From the NCBI GenBank assembly GCA_902517795.1, contig CABYDR010000006.1, forward strand, positions 1 to 50,966: a stretch of DNA of 50,966 bases. Direction: 5' to 3'. Under the pieces are notes generated by a model. It did no database searches. It was not told where the DNA came from and saw only the letters and a list, made by a program, of their open reading frames with translations. Position 1 is the first letter of the stretch, and every line of letters begins with the position of its first letter. Origin of the DNA: an uncultured Woeseiaceae bacterium (GTDB lineage Bacteria; Pseudomonadota; Gammaproteobacteria; Steroidobacterales; Woeseiaceae). The position numbers and the translations under genes are program-made. This document shows positions 31,838 to 41,200 of this stretch, in pieces.

Positions 31838-33282
31838 ATTCACTCCAATTCCTCGATTATGTAGCAATGCTCACATACTTCCTTGTGCTTATATGGATAG
31901 GGGTTTCTGTAGTTAGATCAAGAAACGAAAAAAACAAGTACGATTCATTTTTAGCGGCTGATAGAAACATGAATCTCCTGCAAACTACCAGCAGTGCAGC
32001 TGCAACAGATATCGGAGGTGGTTTTAGCATTGCAATGGGAGGGCTCGGCTTTACTCTTGGAGTCTCCGGTTCATGGATGATCGCAGTATCAGGTCTCAGT
32101 ATCGTAATGGTGTCATTCTTAATGGTACCAAAAGTAAAACGTTGGTCAGATAAGGTAAAAGGTTTAACTACAGGGGATTTATTTGCAGCGAGATTTGATC
32201 GAAAAACAGGAACACTTGCAGCCGTCGTGATTGGACTCTCATGGTTCACATTTGTGGGTGGTCAAATAATTGCTGGTGGAAAATTGCTTCAAGTTACTTT
32301 GAATATGAATTTGACAGTGGCTGTTTTGGTGTCCGGAGCAGTGATTCTTGCATATACAATAATGGGGGGCCTTAAAGCTGTCATATACACAGATGTATTT
32401 CAAATGTTGGTTTTAATGATCGGTATAGTTTTTATAGCAGTTCCAATAGGCCTAATCGAGGTAGGAGGTTGGAGTGCGATGGCACAGCAATTTAGCTCTT
32501 CAGATTCAACAAAACACCTGTTGGATTGGAGTGCGGTTGGGTGGCGTCAAATGCTTGGCTGGTTTTTCGCAATTTTTCCAGTTTGGTTTATCTCTATAGC
32601 TGCAATGCAGAGAATTATCGCTGCCAGAGATGTCAAAACTGCGCAGAGAGGCTTTTTTCTTACAGGCATACCCATTGAATGGCCTTTATTTGCCATCGGA
32701 AGCACGATGATAGGTCTTTTTGCAAGATACTTAATTCCAGATCTGACTGATCCAGAATTGGCCACTCCGATGATCATCATGCAATTGTTGCCTGCCGGTA
32801 TCGCAGGATTGGTTATTGCCGCCTACATTGCTGCTGTGATGTCCTCGGCTGATTCATGCTTAATGGGACCAGTTGCTATATTCACTAATGATATTTATAA
32901 AAGATATATAAAGCCAGATTCTTCAGAGCTCCACCTCGTAAGAGTCGCTCGATATGCGACTTTGATACTAGGCATTCTTGCGATTGTTACGGCATATCTA
33001 ATTCCGAATGTTCTAGATTTAATCTTATATGCATATACATTCGGCTCAGCAGGAATCTTTTTTCCAATGCTTGGTTTGTTGTTTTGGAAAAAAACTACAG
33101 CAAAAGGTGCATTTTGGAGTATGCTTCTGGGAGGTTCATCTGCAGTAATTTATTCAATCATCGGAGAGCCGTTTGGTTTTGCAGCCTCATATCTCGGCTG
33201 GATAATTGGGTTACCAACCTTAATCATAGTTTCTCTACTGAGTGATCATAGTCCTGAAGAAAATCCTGATCTTTTTATTTGA
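31834..33282 (+). CDS. Sodium:solute symporter (SSS) family transporter
   Basis: A 482-residue inner-membrane protein with about 13 helices and SSS signatures: AATDIGGGFSIAMGG in helix 2, GGLKAVIYTDVFQ in helix 5 and AAVMSSADSCLMG in the eighth or ninth helix (Na+ site Ser pair). Family members import sugars, proline, pantothenate or other organic acids with sodium. Coupled by a four-base overlap to the M23-domain gene and downstream of a D-aminoacylase-like lipoprotein, it may import the amino acid or acyl product. It closes the seven-gene operon that starts with the aldehyde dehydrogenase. Confidence 0.87.
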   Translation: MNSLQFLDYVAMLTYFLVLIWIGVSVVRSRNEKNKYDSFLAADRNMNLLQTTSSAAATDIGGGFSIAMGGLGFTLGVSGSWMIAVSGLSIVMVSFLMVPKVKRWSDKVKGLTTGDLFAARFDRKTGTLAAVVIGLSWFTFVGGQIIAGGKLLQVTLNMNLTVAVLVSGAVILAYTIMGGLKAVIYTDVFQMLVLMIGIVFIAVPIGLIEVGGWSAMAQQFSSSDSTKHLLDWSAVGWRQMLGWFFAIFPVWFISIAAMQRIIAARDVKTAQRGFFLTGIPIEWPLFAIGSTMIGLFARYLIPDLTDPELATPMIIMQLLPAGIAGLVIAAYIAAVMSSADSCLMGPVAIFTNDIYKRYIKPDSSELHLVRVARYATLILGILAIVTAYLIPNVLDLILYAYTFGSAGIFFPMLGLLFWKKTTAKGAFWSMLLGGSSAVIYSIIGEPFGFAASYLGWIIGLPTLIIVSLLSDHSPEENPDLFI

Positions 33283-33343
33283 TTTCGAAATGCTTTTAGT
33301 AGTAACTTGCTTCATCTCAAAATGATTTAAGCGAGACCGTTTA

Positions 33344-35158
33344 ATGTCAAAAATTCAGAATATTCGTAATATTGCAATTATTGCTCATGTTGATCATGGA
33401 AAAACCACTCTTGTCGATCAATTATTGAGATACTCTGGAACGCTTGATCCTCGAGATAATTCAACAGATAGAGTGATGGATTCAAATGATCTGGAGCGAG
33501 AACGGGGCATCACAATTTTATCAAAAAATACATCCATTACTTGGAATGAATATCAAATCAATATAGTGGATACCCCTGGGCATGCTGATTTTGGTGGTGA
33601 GGTAGAAAGAATTCTTTCCATGGTTGATAGCGTCCTCCTCCTTGTTGATGCGGTAGATGGACCAATGCCCCAAACACGATTTGTAACGCAAAAAGCATTC
33701 GCTAGAGGGCTAAAGCCGATTGTAATAATTAATAAAATTGATCGGGATGGCGCAAGACCAGACTGGGTTCTTAACCAAACGTTTGATCTTTTTGACAAAC
33801 TTGGTGCAACTGATGATCAACTTGATTTCGCTGTTGTCTATGCATCTGCTTTATCGGGTTATTCCAGCCTTGATCCTCAAGATAAAAATGGTGATATGTC
33901 TCCGTTGTTATCAACAATAATATCTCAATCACCACCCCCAGTTGTAGATCTTGATGGTCCGTTTCAGATGCAAATTTCTAGCTTAGGATATGATCCATAT
34001 ATTGGTGTCTTGGGAACAGGAAGGATTCAAAGAGGAGGGGTAAAATCGAACACACCAATTTCTATAGCCTCTGAAACCAATAACAGCAAAAATGCTAGGA
34101 TCATGGATTTATTTGGCTTCGATGGCCTCAAAAGAGTAAAGATTGAATCTGCGTATGCTGGCGATATCATTACAATTTCTGGGATTGATGATCTATCAAT
34201 ATCAGACACATTATGTGATCGAGATTGCATAGAGTTACTTCCTCCCCTTAAGGTTGATGAGCCAACTATAAGTATGACTTTCCAGGTCAATAAATCTCCT
34301 TTTTCAGGAAAAGATGGAAAATATCTTACAAGTCGACAAATTCGGGAACGTTTGGATACAGAGCTAACTCATAATGTCGCACTAAAGGTTGAGGACACGA
34401 GCGATCCAGATAAATTTAGAGTATCTGGAAGAGGGGAGCTTCATCTTTCTATCTTAATTGAAAATATGCGTAGAGAGGGTTTTGAATTAGCAGTATCGAG
34501 GCCTGAGGTTATTTATCGTGAAATTAATGGTGAGGTACATGAGCCTTGGGAGCAACTCACAGTTGATTTTGAAGAGGAGCATCAGGGAACAATCATGACT
34601 AGGTTAGCTGATCGTAAAGGAAAGTTAACCGAAATGATCCCGGATGGAAAAGGTAGGGTAAGATTGGATTACAACATACCCACTCGTGGTCTGATTGGCT
34701 TTAGGACAGAGTATTTATCCGCTACCTCAGGAACAGGGCTTATGTATCATGTTTTTGATAGGTATGACGTGCGCATTGAATCCACACTTGGCCAACGAAA
34801 TAACGGCGTCCTAGTTTCGATGGTAACAGGAAAAGCTCTGGCCTATGCATTATTCAATCTTCAGGAGCGTGGAAAATTAATGGCTAAACATGCGGATGAA
34901 GTTTATGAAGGAATGATTATTGGTATCAACAGTAGAACCAACGATTTAAATGTTAACCCCACAAAGGCTAAGAAGTTAGATAATATGAGAGCATCAGGAA
35001 ACGATGAAAATATCGTACTTACACCACCAATCAACTTTTCATTAGAACAAGCATTGGAATTTATAAATGATGATGAATTGGTTGAAGTGACACCCAGCAA
35101 TATTCGAATCAGAAAAAAACTACTCACTGAGGTAGAGAGAAAAAGAGCTTCAAGATGA
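33344..35158 (+). CDS. typA: Ribosome-binding GTPase TypA/BipA
   Basis: A 604-residue translational GTPase of usual length. The G1 loop is AHVDHGKTTL, the effector region ERERGITILSKNT, G3 is DTPGHADFGGE and G4 is INKIDR. EF-G-like domains III and V and the BipA-specific C-terminal domain (GLIGFRTEYLSATSGTG, then GQRNNGVLVSM) follow. It binds 70S ribosomes and assists 50S assembly and stress adaptation. It is a housekeeping gene within accessory neighbours, transcribed alone and followed by a probable terminator. Confidence 0.95.
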   Translation: MSKIQNIRNIAIIAHVDHGKTTLVDQLLRYSGTLDPRDNSTDRVMDSNDLERERGITILSKNTSITWNEYQINIVDTPGHADFGGEVERILSMVDSVLLLVDAVDGPMPQTRFVTQKAFARGLKPIVIINKIDRDGARPDWVLNQTFDLFDKLGATDDQLDFAVVYASALSGYSSLDPQDKNGDMSPLLSTIISQSPPPVVDLDGPFQMQISSLGYDPYIGVLGTGRIQRGGVKSNTPISIASETNNSKNARIMDLFGFDGLKRVKIESAYAGDIITISGIDDLSISDTLCDRDCIELLPPLKVDEPTISMTFQVNKSPFSGKDGKYLTSRQIRERLDTELTHNVALKVEDTSDPDKFRVSGRGELHLSILIENMRREGFELAVSRPEVIYREINGEVHEPWEQLTVDFEEEHQGTIMTRLADRKGKLTEMIPDGKGRVRLDYNIPTRGLIGFRTEYLSATSGTGLMYHVFDRYDVRIESTLGQRNNGVLVSMVTGKALAYALFNLQERGKLMAKHADEVYEGMIIGINSRTNDLNVNPTKAKKLDNMRASGNDENIVLTPPINFSLEQALEFINDDELVEVTPSNIRIRKKLLTEVERKRASR

Positions 35159-35164
35159 CACTGG

Positions 35165-35197
35165 AGCTCCTAGTGAAATAATGACTGAGCTTTTTTT
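35165..35197 (+). terminator. Probable rho-independent terminator of typA
   Basis: An imperfect hairpin (AGCTC plus AGT paired with ACT plus GAGCT, with a CT bulge and a nine-base loop) is followed by a run of T ending at 35197, just after the typA stop. The stem is interrupted, so confidence is moderate. Confidence 0.5.
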
Positions 35198-35222
35198 AAT
35201 TAATCTGATTTCTCTTGTTTCT

Positions 35223-36629
35223 TCAGAAAGTGTTTCCAATTAGAAGATAGATTAGAACGCTTATAAGACCGACAGTTAAAGCATAAGGCATTTGTGTTTT
35301 TATATGATCGATATGATCTGATGCTGCACCAGTTGATGCAAGAATCGAGGTATCAGATAAAGGTGAGCAATGATCACCGAATACACCCCCACCTGCAATA
35401 GCTGCAACTGTTGCATATACTATGTGTGTGATCTCATTTCCTGAAAAATTAAATGCTAAAGGAACGGCAATCGGTATCATTATTGCGTAGGTGCCCCATG
35501 AGGTTCCTGTTGAAAAAGCGACAATGGCTGTGATAAGGAATGCCAACATAGGCAACAGTTTTGGCGTCAGCCATGATTCTGTATTGTCAATGATAAAACC
35601 CGCGGTATTGAGCATTGCAGAAAGATCATTCAATGAGTATGCGAGAGCTAAAATAATTATAGCCGGCATAATTCCTTTAATACCCATCATGGCAGTATTG
35701 ATTATTTCATTTAGGGGCACACCCTGAATTCTCATTATTATCCCAGCGACTGAAGACGATAGCAGAAAAGCTTCCATTGGTTTTGCTGAAGAAGTAATCA
35801 TGAATGAGCCCACAGCAAAACAGATTACAATTAAGACAGGAAAAACAAAATTCCAGAACAAGCTGGTTTGAATACCTTCGAAAGGCTCGATGTTGGTTAG
35901 CTCAACTCCCATAAGTGGATTTGCCCCATCTCTCAATAATTTATTTTCATTGATTGCCCTCTGCTCAGCTTCTCTCATTGGGCCAAAGTCAGGTATTACT
36001 TTTGTGGCAATTAATCCAACCATAATCACCGCTAGTATTGAATAAATATTGTAAGGGATGGAATATATGAATAGCATCATTGCCTCACCGGCATCTTGAA
36101 CTGGCCCCATCCCAATCATAAGTGTTGCTACTAAAACGGCCCAGCCGGTTATAGGAACAAGTATACTCACCGGCGCTGATGTTGAATCACATATGTATGC
36201 TAGCTTTTCACGAGATATTCTAAACCTATCAGATAGATCCCTCATTGTTGAACCAACAAATAGCGGACTGAAATAGTCACTAAAGTACACAAACATGCCC
36301 ATAAACCAAGCGATCAATTGAACACGTATTCGAGTCATTTTTTTTGAAGCAATGAATAATGAAAAATTACGGATTGCACCTGTTCTCTGGAAGAATGCAA
36401 TTGAAATACCAATAAAAAATTCGAGCAAAAGCACCCATGAAAAGTCGGTATTACCAAGCGCATTTTTGAGTAAATTTGGAAATCCAATTAAACCTTGACC
36501 AGACACAATCACACCGATTAAACATGCCATCGCCAAAGAAAAGATTGTATTTCTAGTAATAAATGCAAGAAGGATGGCAACACTTGCAGGTATGAGTGAT
36601 ATCACTCCAAAATTTTCCAATGGATCCAT
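35223..36629 (-). CDS. Na+/H+ antiporter NhaC family protein
   Basis: A 468-residue membrane protein with about 11-12 helices. The segments FSDYFSPLFVGSTMRDLSD, TGTSWGTYAIMIPIAVPLA and GGVFGDHCSPLSDTSILAS are hallmark sequences of the NhaC superfamily, which includes Na+/H+ antiporters and amino acid/proton exchangers. It lies 28 bases downstream of a DAO-type amino acid or amine oxidase gene on the same strand, so its substrate may be an amino acid or amine fed to that oxidase. True sodium-proton exchange is equally possible. Confidence 0.85.
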   Translation of the reverse strand: MDPLENFGVISLIPASVAILLAFITRNTIFSLAMACLIGVIVSGQGLIGFPNLLKNALGNTDFSWVLLLEFFIGISIAFFQRTGAIRNFSLFIASKKMTRIRVQLIAWFMGMFVYFSDYFSPLFVGSTMRDLSDRFRISREKLAYICDSTSAPVSILVPITGWAVLVATLMIGMGPVQDAGEAMMLFIYSIPYNIYSILAVIMVGLIATKVIPDFGPMREAEQRAINENKLLRDGANPLMGVELTNIEPFEGIQTSLFWNFVFPVLIVICFAVGSFMITSSAKPMEAFLLSSSVAGIIMRIQGVPLNEIINTAMMGIKGIMPAIIILALAYSLNDLSAMLNTAGFIIDNTESWLTPKLLPMLAFLITAIVAFSTGTSWGTYAIMIPIAVPLAFNFSGNEITHIVYATVAAIAGGGVFGDHCSPLSDTSILASTGAASDHIDHIKTQMPYALTVGLISVLIYLLIGNTF

Positions 36630-36657
36630 GATAGAAAACCAAATTGTATTAGTTAGG

Positions 36658-37968
36658 TTATATTTCTTTTTTTACTCTTTTACTTTCTATCATTGATATC
36701 AATTTAAAGCCAATTTTTCTGAATGGTTCGGGCGGCATTCGGCTTGCCGATCCAAACAATTTTTTAATCTCTGGCACTTTTAATTGATTCGCTGACATGG
36801 CCAGTAACTCACCAAATAATGTTCCTTTAACAATTCCACCTCCATTACAACCTGCAGATATATGAATATTATTTTCAATTTCTCCCCATATGGGACCTCC
36901 ATTGTATGTGAATCCAGTTGTTCCGCCCCAAACACTTTCAAAATTTATATTTGTTAATTGTGGAAATCTTAATTTTAAGCTTTGTTTCAGAAGCATAGAT
37001 GCATCGACGTTATTTCTTTCGTACCCATAATCATAGAGTGATCTAATCATTAATCTGCCATCAATCGTGAGCCTGAGAGTACTACCTAGTCTGTGTGCCG
37101 GCAAAATACCCCAATTTGTCTCAGTGCCGAGTGTGAATAATTCATTTTCTTGAAGAGGTTCTGTAATTGCAGCATAAGTGTATATCGGTGAAATATAACT
37201 TCTCATGAAGCCTAATTTTGCACAAAATGCATTATTAGCAATAACAACTTTTTTAGACCGTATTGATGCTTTCGGTGTAATGATTAGCCAACTTTTTTTA
37301 TCTTGTTTTATCGAGAGTGCCGGCGTATTTTCGTAGAGATCTATACTTTTTGGGAGTTTGTCAATCAGCGCCCTAATTAAGGCTGCAGGTTGAGCGAGAT
37401 AACAATGAGGATTGTATAAGCCCTCACTGTAATAATTGGTGCCCAATTTCTCGTCTAACTGATCCTTGTTTAATCTGTCATATTCTAAGCCAGATTTTTT
37501 AAGAAATTTTTCGTAATCTCTGAGTGATTTTTTTCCTAATTCACTAGCAGCAGCTCTATATGTTCCAGCTCGATGTATTTGACAATCAATTGCCGAATCC
37601 TTAACTTCATTAAAAATTTTTTGTGCGGATTTTTCGATTAGTAAATTACATTCCTTCATTCTGTTAATTTGTTCAGCATCAGCATCATTTGCCAACGAAA
37701 CCTCTAGCAAGAATCCAGAGTTCCTTCCTGAATTATTCTCACCAGAAACACTCGCATCAATAATTGCTATTCGGTCATTAGGGCAAATTTCTCTCCATTT
37801 TTTCGCTGCAGCAATTCCTGTATAACCAGCACCAATAATTAGAACATCGGCAGATATGTCATCACAAAGTATCTTTCTTGGCCGATACTCGGGCAAAAGC
37901 AGGTCCCATCCGCATCTATTCTTATATTGCGTATAATGATCTATTGAATTGATAATTTTTTGCCCCAT
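36658..37968 (-). CDS. FAD-dependent DAO-family oxidoreductase (PuuB/D-amino acid oxidase-like)
   Basis: A 436-residue soluble flavoprotein with VLIIGAGYTGIAAAKKW (dinucleotide-binding fold near residue 45), NNSGRNSGFLLE as the FAD-contact loop and a C-terminal SAGCNGGGIVKGTLFGELLA, the usual DAO closing motif. It resembles gamma-glutamylputrescine oxidase PuuB and related amine or D-amino acid oxidases. No puu genes are nearby. It is the first gene of a two-gene minus-strand operon with the NhaC-type transporter. The substrate cannot be fixed; D-amino acids fit the theme of the window but this is inference. Confidence 0.85.
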   Translation of the reverse strand: MGQKIINSIDHYTQYKNRCGWDLLLPEYRPRKILCDDISADVLIIGAGYTGIAAAKKWREICPNDRIAIIDASVSGENNSGRNSGFLLEVSLANDADAEQINRMKECNLLIEKSAQKIFNEVKDSAIDCQIHRAGTYRAAASELGKKSLRDYEKFLKKSGLEYDRLNKDQLDEKLGTNYYSEGLYNPHCYLAQPAALIRALIDKLPKSIDLYENTPALSIKQDKKSWLIITPKASIRSKKVVIANNAFCAKLGFMRSYISPIYTYAAITEPLQENELFTLGTETNWGILPAHRLGSTLRLTIDGRLMIRSLYDYGYERNNVDASMLLKQSLKLRFPQLTNINFESVWGGTTGFTYNGGPIWGEIENNIHISAGCNGGGIVKGTLFGELLAMSANQLKVPEIKKLFGSASRMPPEPFRKIGFKLISMIESKRVKKEI

Positions 37969-38074
37969 GTTTTTGTGATTCTATAGACATTTATCTGCAT
38001 TTTACCAATAAAATTTGCAGGCAATAAGAATTACACGGACAATTAGTTCCATAACTTGTTTGGAGTTTAATAAA

Positions 38075-39100
38075 TTGAAAAAAACTGATGTTGTGATTAT
38101 TGGAGCTGGCCCTTGCGGATTGTTTCAAGTTTTTGAATTGGGATTATTGGGCCTCAAAGCAGAAATCATTGATTCGATAAGACAACCTGGCGGTCAGTGT
38201 TCGGAACTCTATCCTGACAAACCAATCTATGATATCCCTGCTATTCCAGTATGCACTGGAGAAGAATTGATAGATAATTTATTAAAACAAATAGAACCAT
38301 TTGATTATGGAATGACACTAAGTGATGAAGTTTCAGAGCTAGAAAAAAAAGAGGACGGAACTTTCTACATAAAAACAATATCAGGAAAAGAGTTTCAGTC
38401 GAGTGCTGTTGTTATTGCAGGCGGAGTGGGCTCATTTCAACCAAGAAAATTAAAATTTGGCAATGCGCCTGACTATGAAGGTAGTTCTCTTCACTATAGG
38501 ATTAAAGATTCTTCAGTTTTTCGTAATAAGAAAATAGCTATTCTTGGCGGTGGTGACTCTGCTTTAGATTGGGCCCTTGATTTGTCTGAAAAAACAGCCG
38601 AATTGACGCTCATCCATCGAAGAAATGAATATAGAGCTGTCCCAGATTCAGTCATGCGGGCAAAGAAGTTATCCGAACAGGGAAAAATAAACATTATCGA
38701 AAATGCCAAAATGTATGCAATAAATGGCAAAGACAGCCAGTTAGTATCAATACTTGTTGGAAATAATGAATCAGAGGAGTTCACGATCAAAATTGATCAT
38801 CTTCTAGTATTTTATGGGCTAGCTCCAAAGCTTGGACCTATTGCTGAATGGGGTTTGGATATAAACAGGAAAACCATTAATGTTGATACTGAAAAGTTTC
38901 AGACTTCCACAGAAGGGATATATGCAATTGGAGACATAAACTATTACCCAGGAAAGAAGAAACTAATCCTGTCTGGTTTTCATGAAGCTGCTCTGGCTGC
39001 TTTTGCTATCAAACAGCGAATTGAGCCTGATAAGAAAGTTCATCTGCAGTATACGACGACCAGTTCAATAATGCATGAAAGACTAGGATTGAAGGAATAA
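38075..39100 (+). CDS. Ferredoxin/flavodoxin-NADP reductase, thioredoxin-reductase-like type
   Basis: Two nucleotide-binding motifs are present: VVIIGAGPCGLFQ at the N-terminus (FAD) and AILGGGDSALDWAL (NADPH). RQPGGQCSELYPDKPIYDIP is typical of YumC-like ferredoxin-NADP reductases. No CxxC redox pair is present, which excludes thioredoxin reductase. TTG at 38075, with TTGGAG ten bases upstream, gives about 341 residues; the longer reading from TTG 38015 adds 20 unusual residues. It would pass electrons between NADPH and ferredoxin or flavodoxin, possibly serving oxygenases. It is divergent from the DAO gene and convergent with the exported hypothetical gene. Confidence 0.87.
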   Translation: MKKTDVVIIGAGPCGLFQVFELGLLGLKAEIIDSIRQPGGQCSELYPDKPIYDIPAIPVCTGEELIDNLLKQIEPFDYGMTLSDEVSELEKKEDGTFYIKTISGKEFQSSAVVIAGGVGSFQPRKLKFGNAPDYEGSSLHYRIKDSSVFRNKKIAILGGGDSALDWALDLSEKTAELTLIHRRNEYRAVPDSVMRAKKLSEQGKINIIENAKMYAINGKDSQLVSILVGNNESEEFTIKIDHLLVFYGLAPKLGPIAEWGLDINRKTINVDTEKFQTSTEGIYAIGDINYYPGKKKLILSGFHEAALAAFAIKQRIEPDKKVHLQYTTTSSIMHERLGLKE

Positions 39101-39114
39101 ATCCAGAAGCTCAA

Positions 39115-39633
39115 CTACTGGCTACAAATACTTTTGAGCTTTTCAAGATGAGAAGCAAATCCAGATAGATCAAAATATACATTGATGGGCGGCTCAGAAT
39201 AAGGTTCGATTTCGACTGCCAATTTTGTGATTTTCTTAAATTTATTTATCAGTTCATTTGAGTGTGTACTGGGATTTTGGAAACTAATTTGTCCTGTTTT
39301 ATCTAGATTAAAACTCAGCCATGTATAGTTTTTACCATCAATTTTTATTCCAATCTCAGTTTTATTGAATGAGGATATATATCTTTTCCAGTTTATTTTT
39401 ATCGAAATATTTGGGTTGCCTTGTTCGCAATAAAGACTAAGCTCCGGGAATACTTTTTCTGAGTGTTCTAAATTGTTTATCGATGCTTCTGAGGTATTTC
39501 TCAATAGAGCGACTACATTCTCTCCTGAGTTTCTTTGGTCGTATATTTTCCAGAGGCTCTCCTGAGCCTGAATTTGAATTGCAGGAATTGTGATAATGGA
39601 TAGAAAACAGGCAATCTTAATAATAATTTTCAT
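39115..39633 (-). CDS. Exported hypothetical protein, 172 residues
   Basis: With the ATG at 39633, placed so that MKIIIKIACFLSIITIP opens the protein, there is a Sec signal cleaved near AQA; an in-frame ATG at 39747 would bury the signal and extend into the amidohydrolase gene. The mature part is about 150 residues, with two Cys (CEQGNP, and SICSQ at the C-terminus) and no domain I recognise. The beta-rich look (ISIKINWKRYISSF, TWLSFNLDKTGQISF) suggests a small periplasmic sandwich. It is transcribed alone, divergent from the exported-enzyme operon with a hairpin in the gap. Confidence 0.7.
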   Translation of the reverse strand: MKIIIKIACFLSIITIPAIQIQAQESLWKIYDQRNSGENVVALLRNTSEASINNLEHSEKVFPELSLYCEQGNPNISIKINWKRYISSFNKTEIGIKIDGKNYTWLSFNLDKTGQISFQNPSTHSNELINKFKKITKLAVEIEPYSEPPINVYFDLSGFASHLEKLKSICSQ

Positions 39634-39652
39634 TATAATTTTCTCTGTTAAG

Positions 39653-39679
39653 TTTTCAGTCATTAAGAATGACTGAAAA
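39653..39679. repeat. 27-base hairpin/inverted repeat in divergent promoter region
   Basis: Perfect 12-base arms (TTTTCAGTCATT and its complement) surround a three-base loop (39665-39667). It lies 20 bases upstream of the exported hypothetical gene and about 57 before the amidohydrolase gene. The stem is followed by A on both strands rather than T, so it is not a normal terminator; an operator or 5' leader hairpin is more likely. Confidence 0.55.
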
Positions 39680-39735
39680 AAAAGTGGAATTTTTGATATT
39701 GTAAATAAAACATTTAGTAATTCCGAGGTAATTTT

Positions 39736-41193
39736 ATGCCCCTTCAAATAACACGATCAAATAACATGTTTTCTCAATGTTTTTGTTTTTTGTGCGCCGC
39801 GGTGTTTCTTTTATTTAACAACGCAAAATCTCAGAATATCAAATCCGAATCAATCCTCATTAAAGGTGGTTGGTATATTGATCTAACGCAAATGAAAAAA
39901 GAGAAAAATCGAGGAATTCTCATTCAAGATGGATTAATTGTATCTTTGAATCATGAAGATCAAAAATCCTTAAATAATTTAAGACAGATTAATTTGATAG
40001 ACTCGCAAACGATTTTACCAGGCATGATTGATATGCATGCCCATTATAATTTCGATTTGGTTGATCAGGGCCGGGTCGATGAGGTGAATTTTAACGGTAT
40101 GATTTTTCTAGCTAACGGCGTTACATCCACATGGTCAGCAGGTGAATATAATCCGGAGAGAGTAATAAAACATAGAGATTCAATTAATAAAGGAGACAAG
40201 CTTGGTCCGAGAATATTCAATTCAGGTCCCTATTTTGGGGGTTTTAGATGCGAATACAATGTTAAGGCTGCAGAGGATGACTGCGTAGCATGGCCAAATG
40301 ATATTTCTGAACAAGAAATCAGAAATGAGGTGAATAAATGGGCGCAGAAAGGTGTGATCAGCATCAAGATTAAACAGGCAACCCCTGGTGAGGCAAAAAT
40401 ATTAATAGAAGAGGCACATAAGAACGGCATGACAACTGCAGCACATCTTGCGAATTATTACGGTGAGTATGATGTAGATCTTAGAGATGCCATTTTGATG
40501 GGATTAGACCGCGTTGAACATCAGATTACACTTGGGAATGGCGGCGAAAAGAGCAAAGAAATGGATCAAATGATTGACCTGATGATAAAAAGGAAAATTT
40601 ATTATGATGCCAATCTTCAGATGTATGGAGGGATAAATTTAAGAGCACAAATTCCAGATCTGGTTTGGACTGATGAATCAAAATATTTTACTCCATACGC
40701 TCAATCCCTGTTAAAAGAGAGAGGCGATCCTCCTCCAGAATCTGAAGAAGCAGAATTTAATCAGCGAGTTGTAGAATTAATTACTTTCTTTGAAGAAGGA
40801 GGGCAAGATCTGATGATTGTGGGTACTGACGAGCCAGTGTATACCACCTTATTACCAGGATTTGCTTATCACAGAGAGCTATATGCAATGCAGTATTTTG
40901 GAATTCCCGCCATTAATATTATAAAAGCTGCAACAATCAATGCAGCAAAGTCACTGGGCATTGAAGATATATTAGGTTCAATCGATGTTGGAAAAGAGGC
41001 AGATCTGGTAATCATAAATGGAGATCCAATATCTGATATAAGAAACGCAAGAAATATTGAATTCGTAATTAAAGAGGGTGTTATCTATGATCCAGTTTTA
41101 TTATTGAATTCGGCAGAAGGAATGATTGGCCCAAAGAATTCTGAAGAACATAGTGCCTGGCAACTCTCTATTGAACCATTAAGAAAATACTAA
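39736..41193 (+). CDS. Exported metal-dependent amidohydrolase
   Basis: A 485-residue amidohydrolase-superfamily protein with a signal peptide (hydrophobic residues about 12-28). DMHAHYNF gives metal ligands His101 and His103; ISIKIKQA holds the likely carboxylated or bridging Lys, and HLANYYG and VEHQITLG the later His ligands. IVGTDEP gives the catalytic Asp. It resembles imidazolonepropionase/prolidase-like members (AMDH 1 group). GAGG (39723-39726) decides the start at 39736 rather than the ATG at 39766. It opens an operon whose five products all have export signals, so it acts in the periplasm. Substrate unknown. Confidence 0.83.
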   Translation: MPLQITRSNNMFSQCFCFLCAAVFLLFNNAKSQNIKSESILIKGGWYIDLTQMKKEKNRGILIQDGLIVSLNHEDQKSLNNLRQINLIDSQTILPGMIDMHAHYNFDLVDQGRVDEVNFNGMIFLANGVTSTWSAGEYNPERVIKHRDSINKGDKLGPRIFNSGPYFGGFRCEYNVKAAEDDCVAWPNDISEQEIRNEVNKWAQKGVISIKIKQATPGEAKILIEEAHKNGMTTAAHLANYYGEYDVDLRDAILMGLDRVEHQITLGNGGEKSKEMDQMIDLMIKRKIYYDANLQMYGGINLRAQIPDLVWTDESKYFTPYAQSLLKERGDPPPESEEAEFNQRVVELITFFEEGGQDLMIVGTDEPVYTTLLPGFAYHRELYAMQYFGIPAINIIKAATINAAKSLGIEDILGSIDVGKEADLVIINGDPISDIRNARNIEFVIKEGVIYDPVLLLNSAEGMIGPKNSEEHSAWQLSIEPLRKY

Positions 41194-41200
41194 TGTTCAA

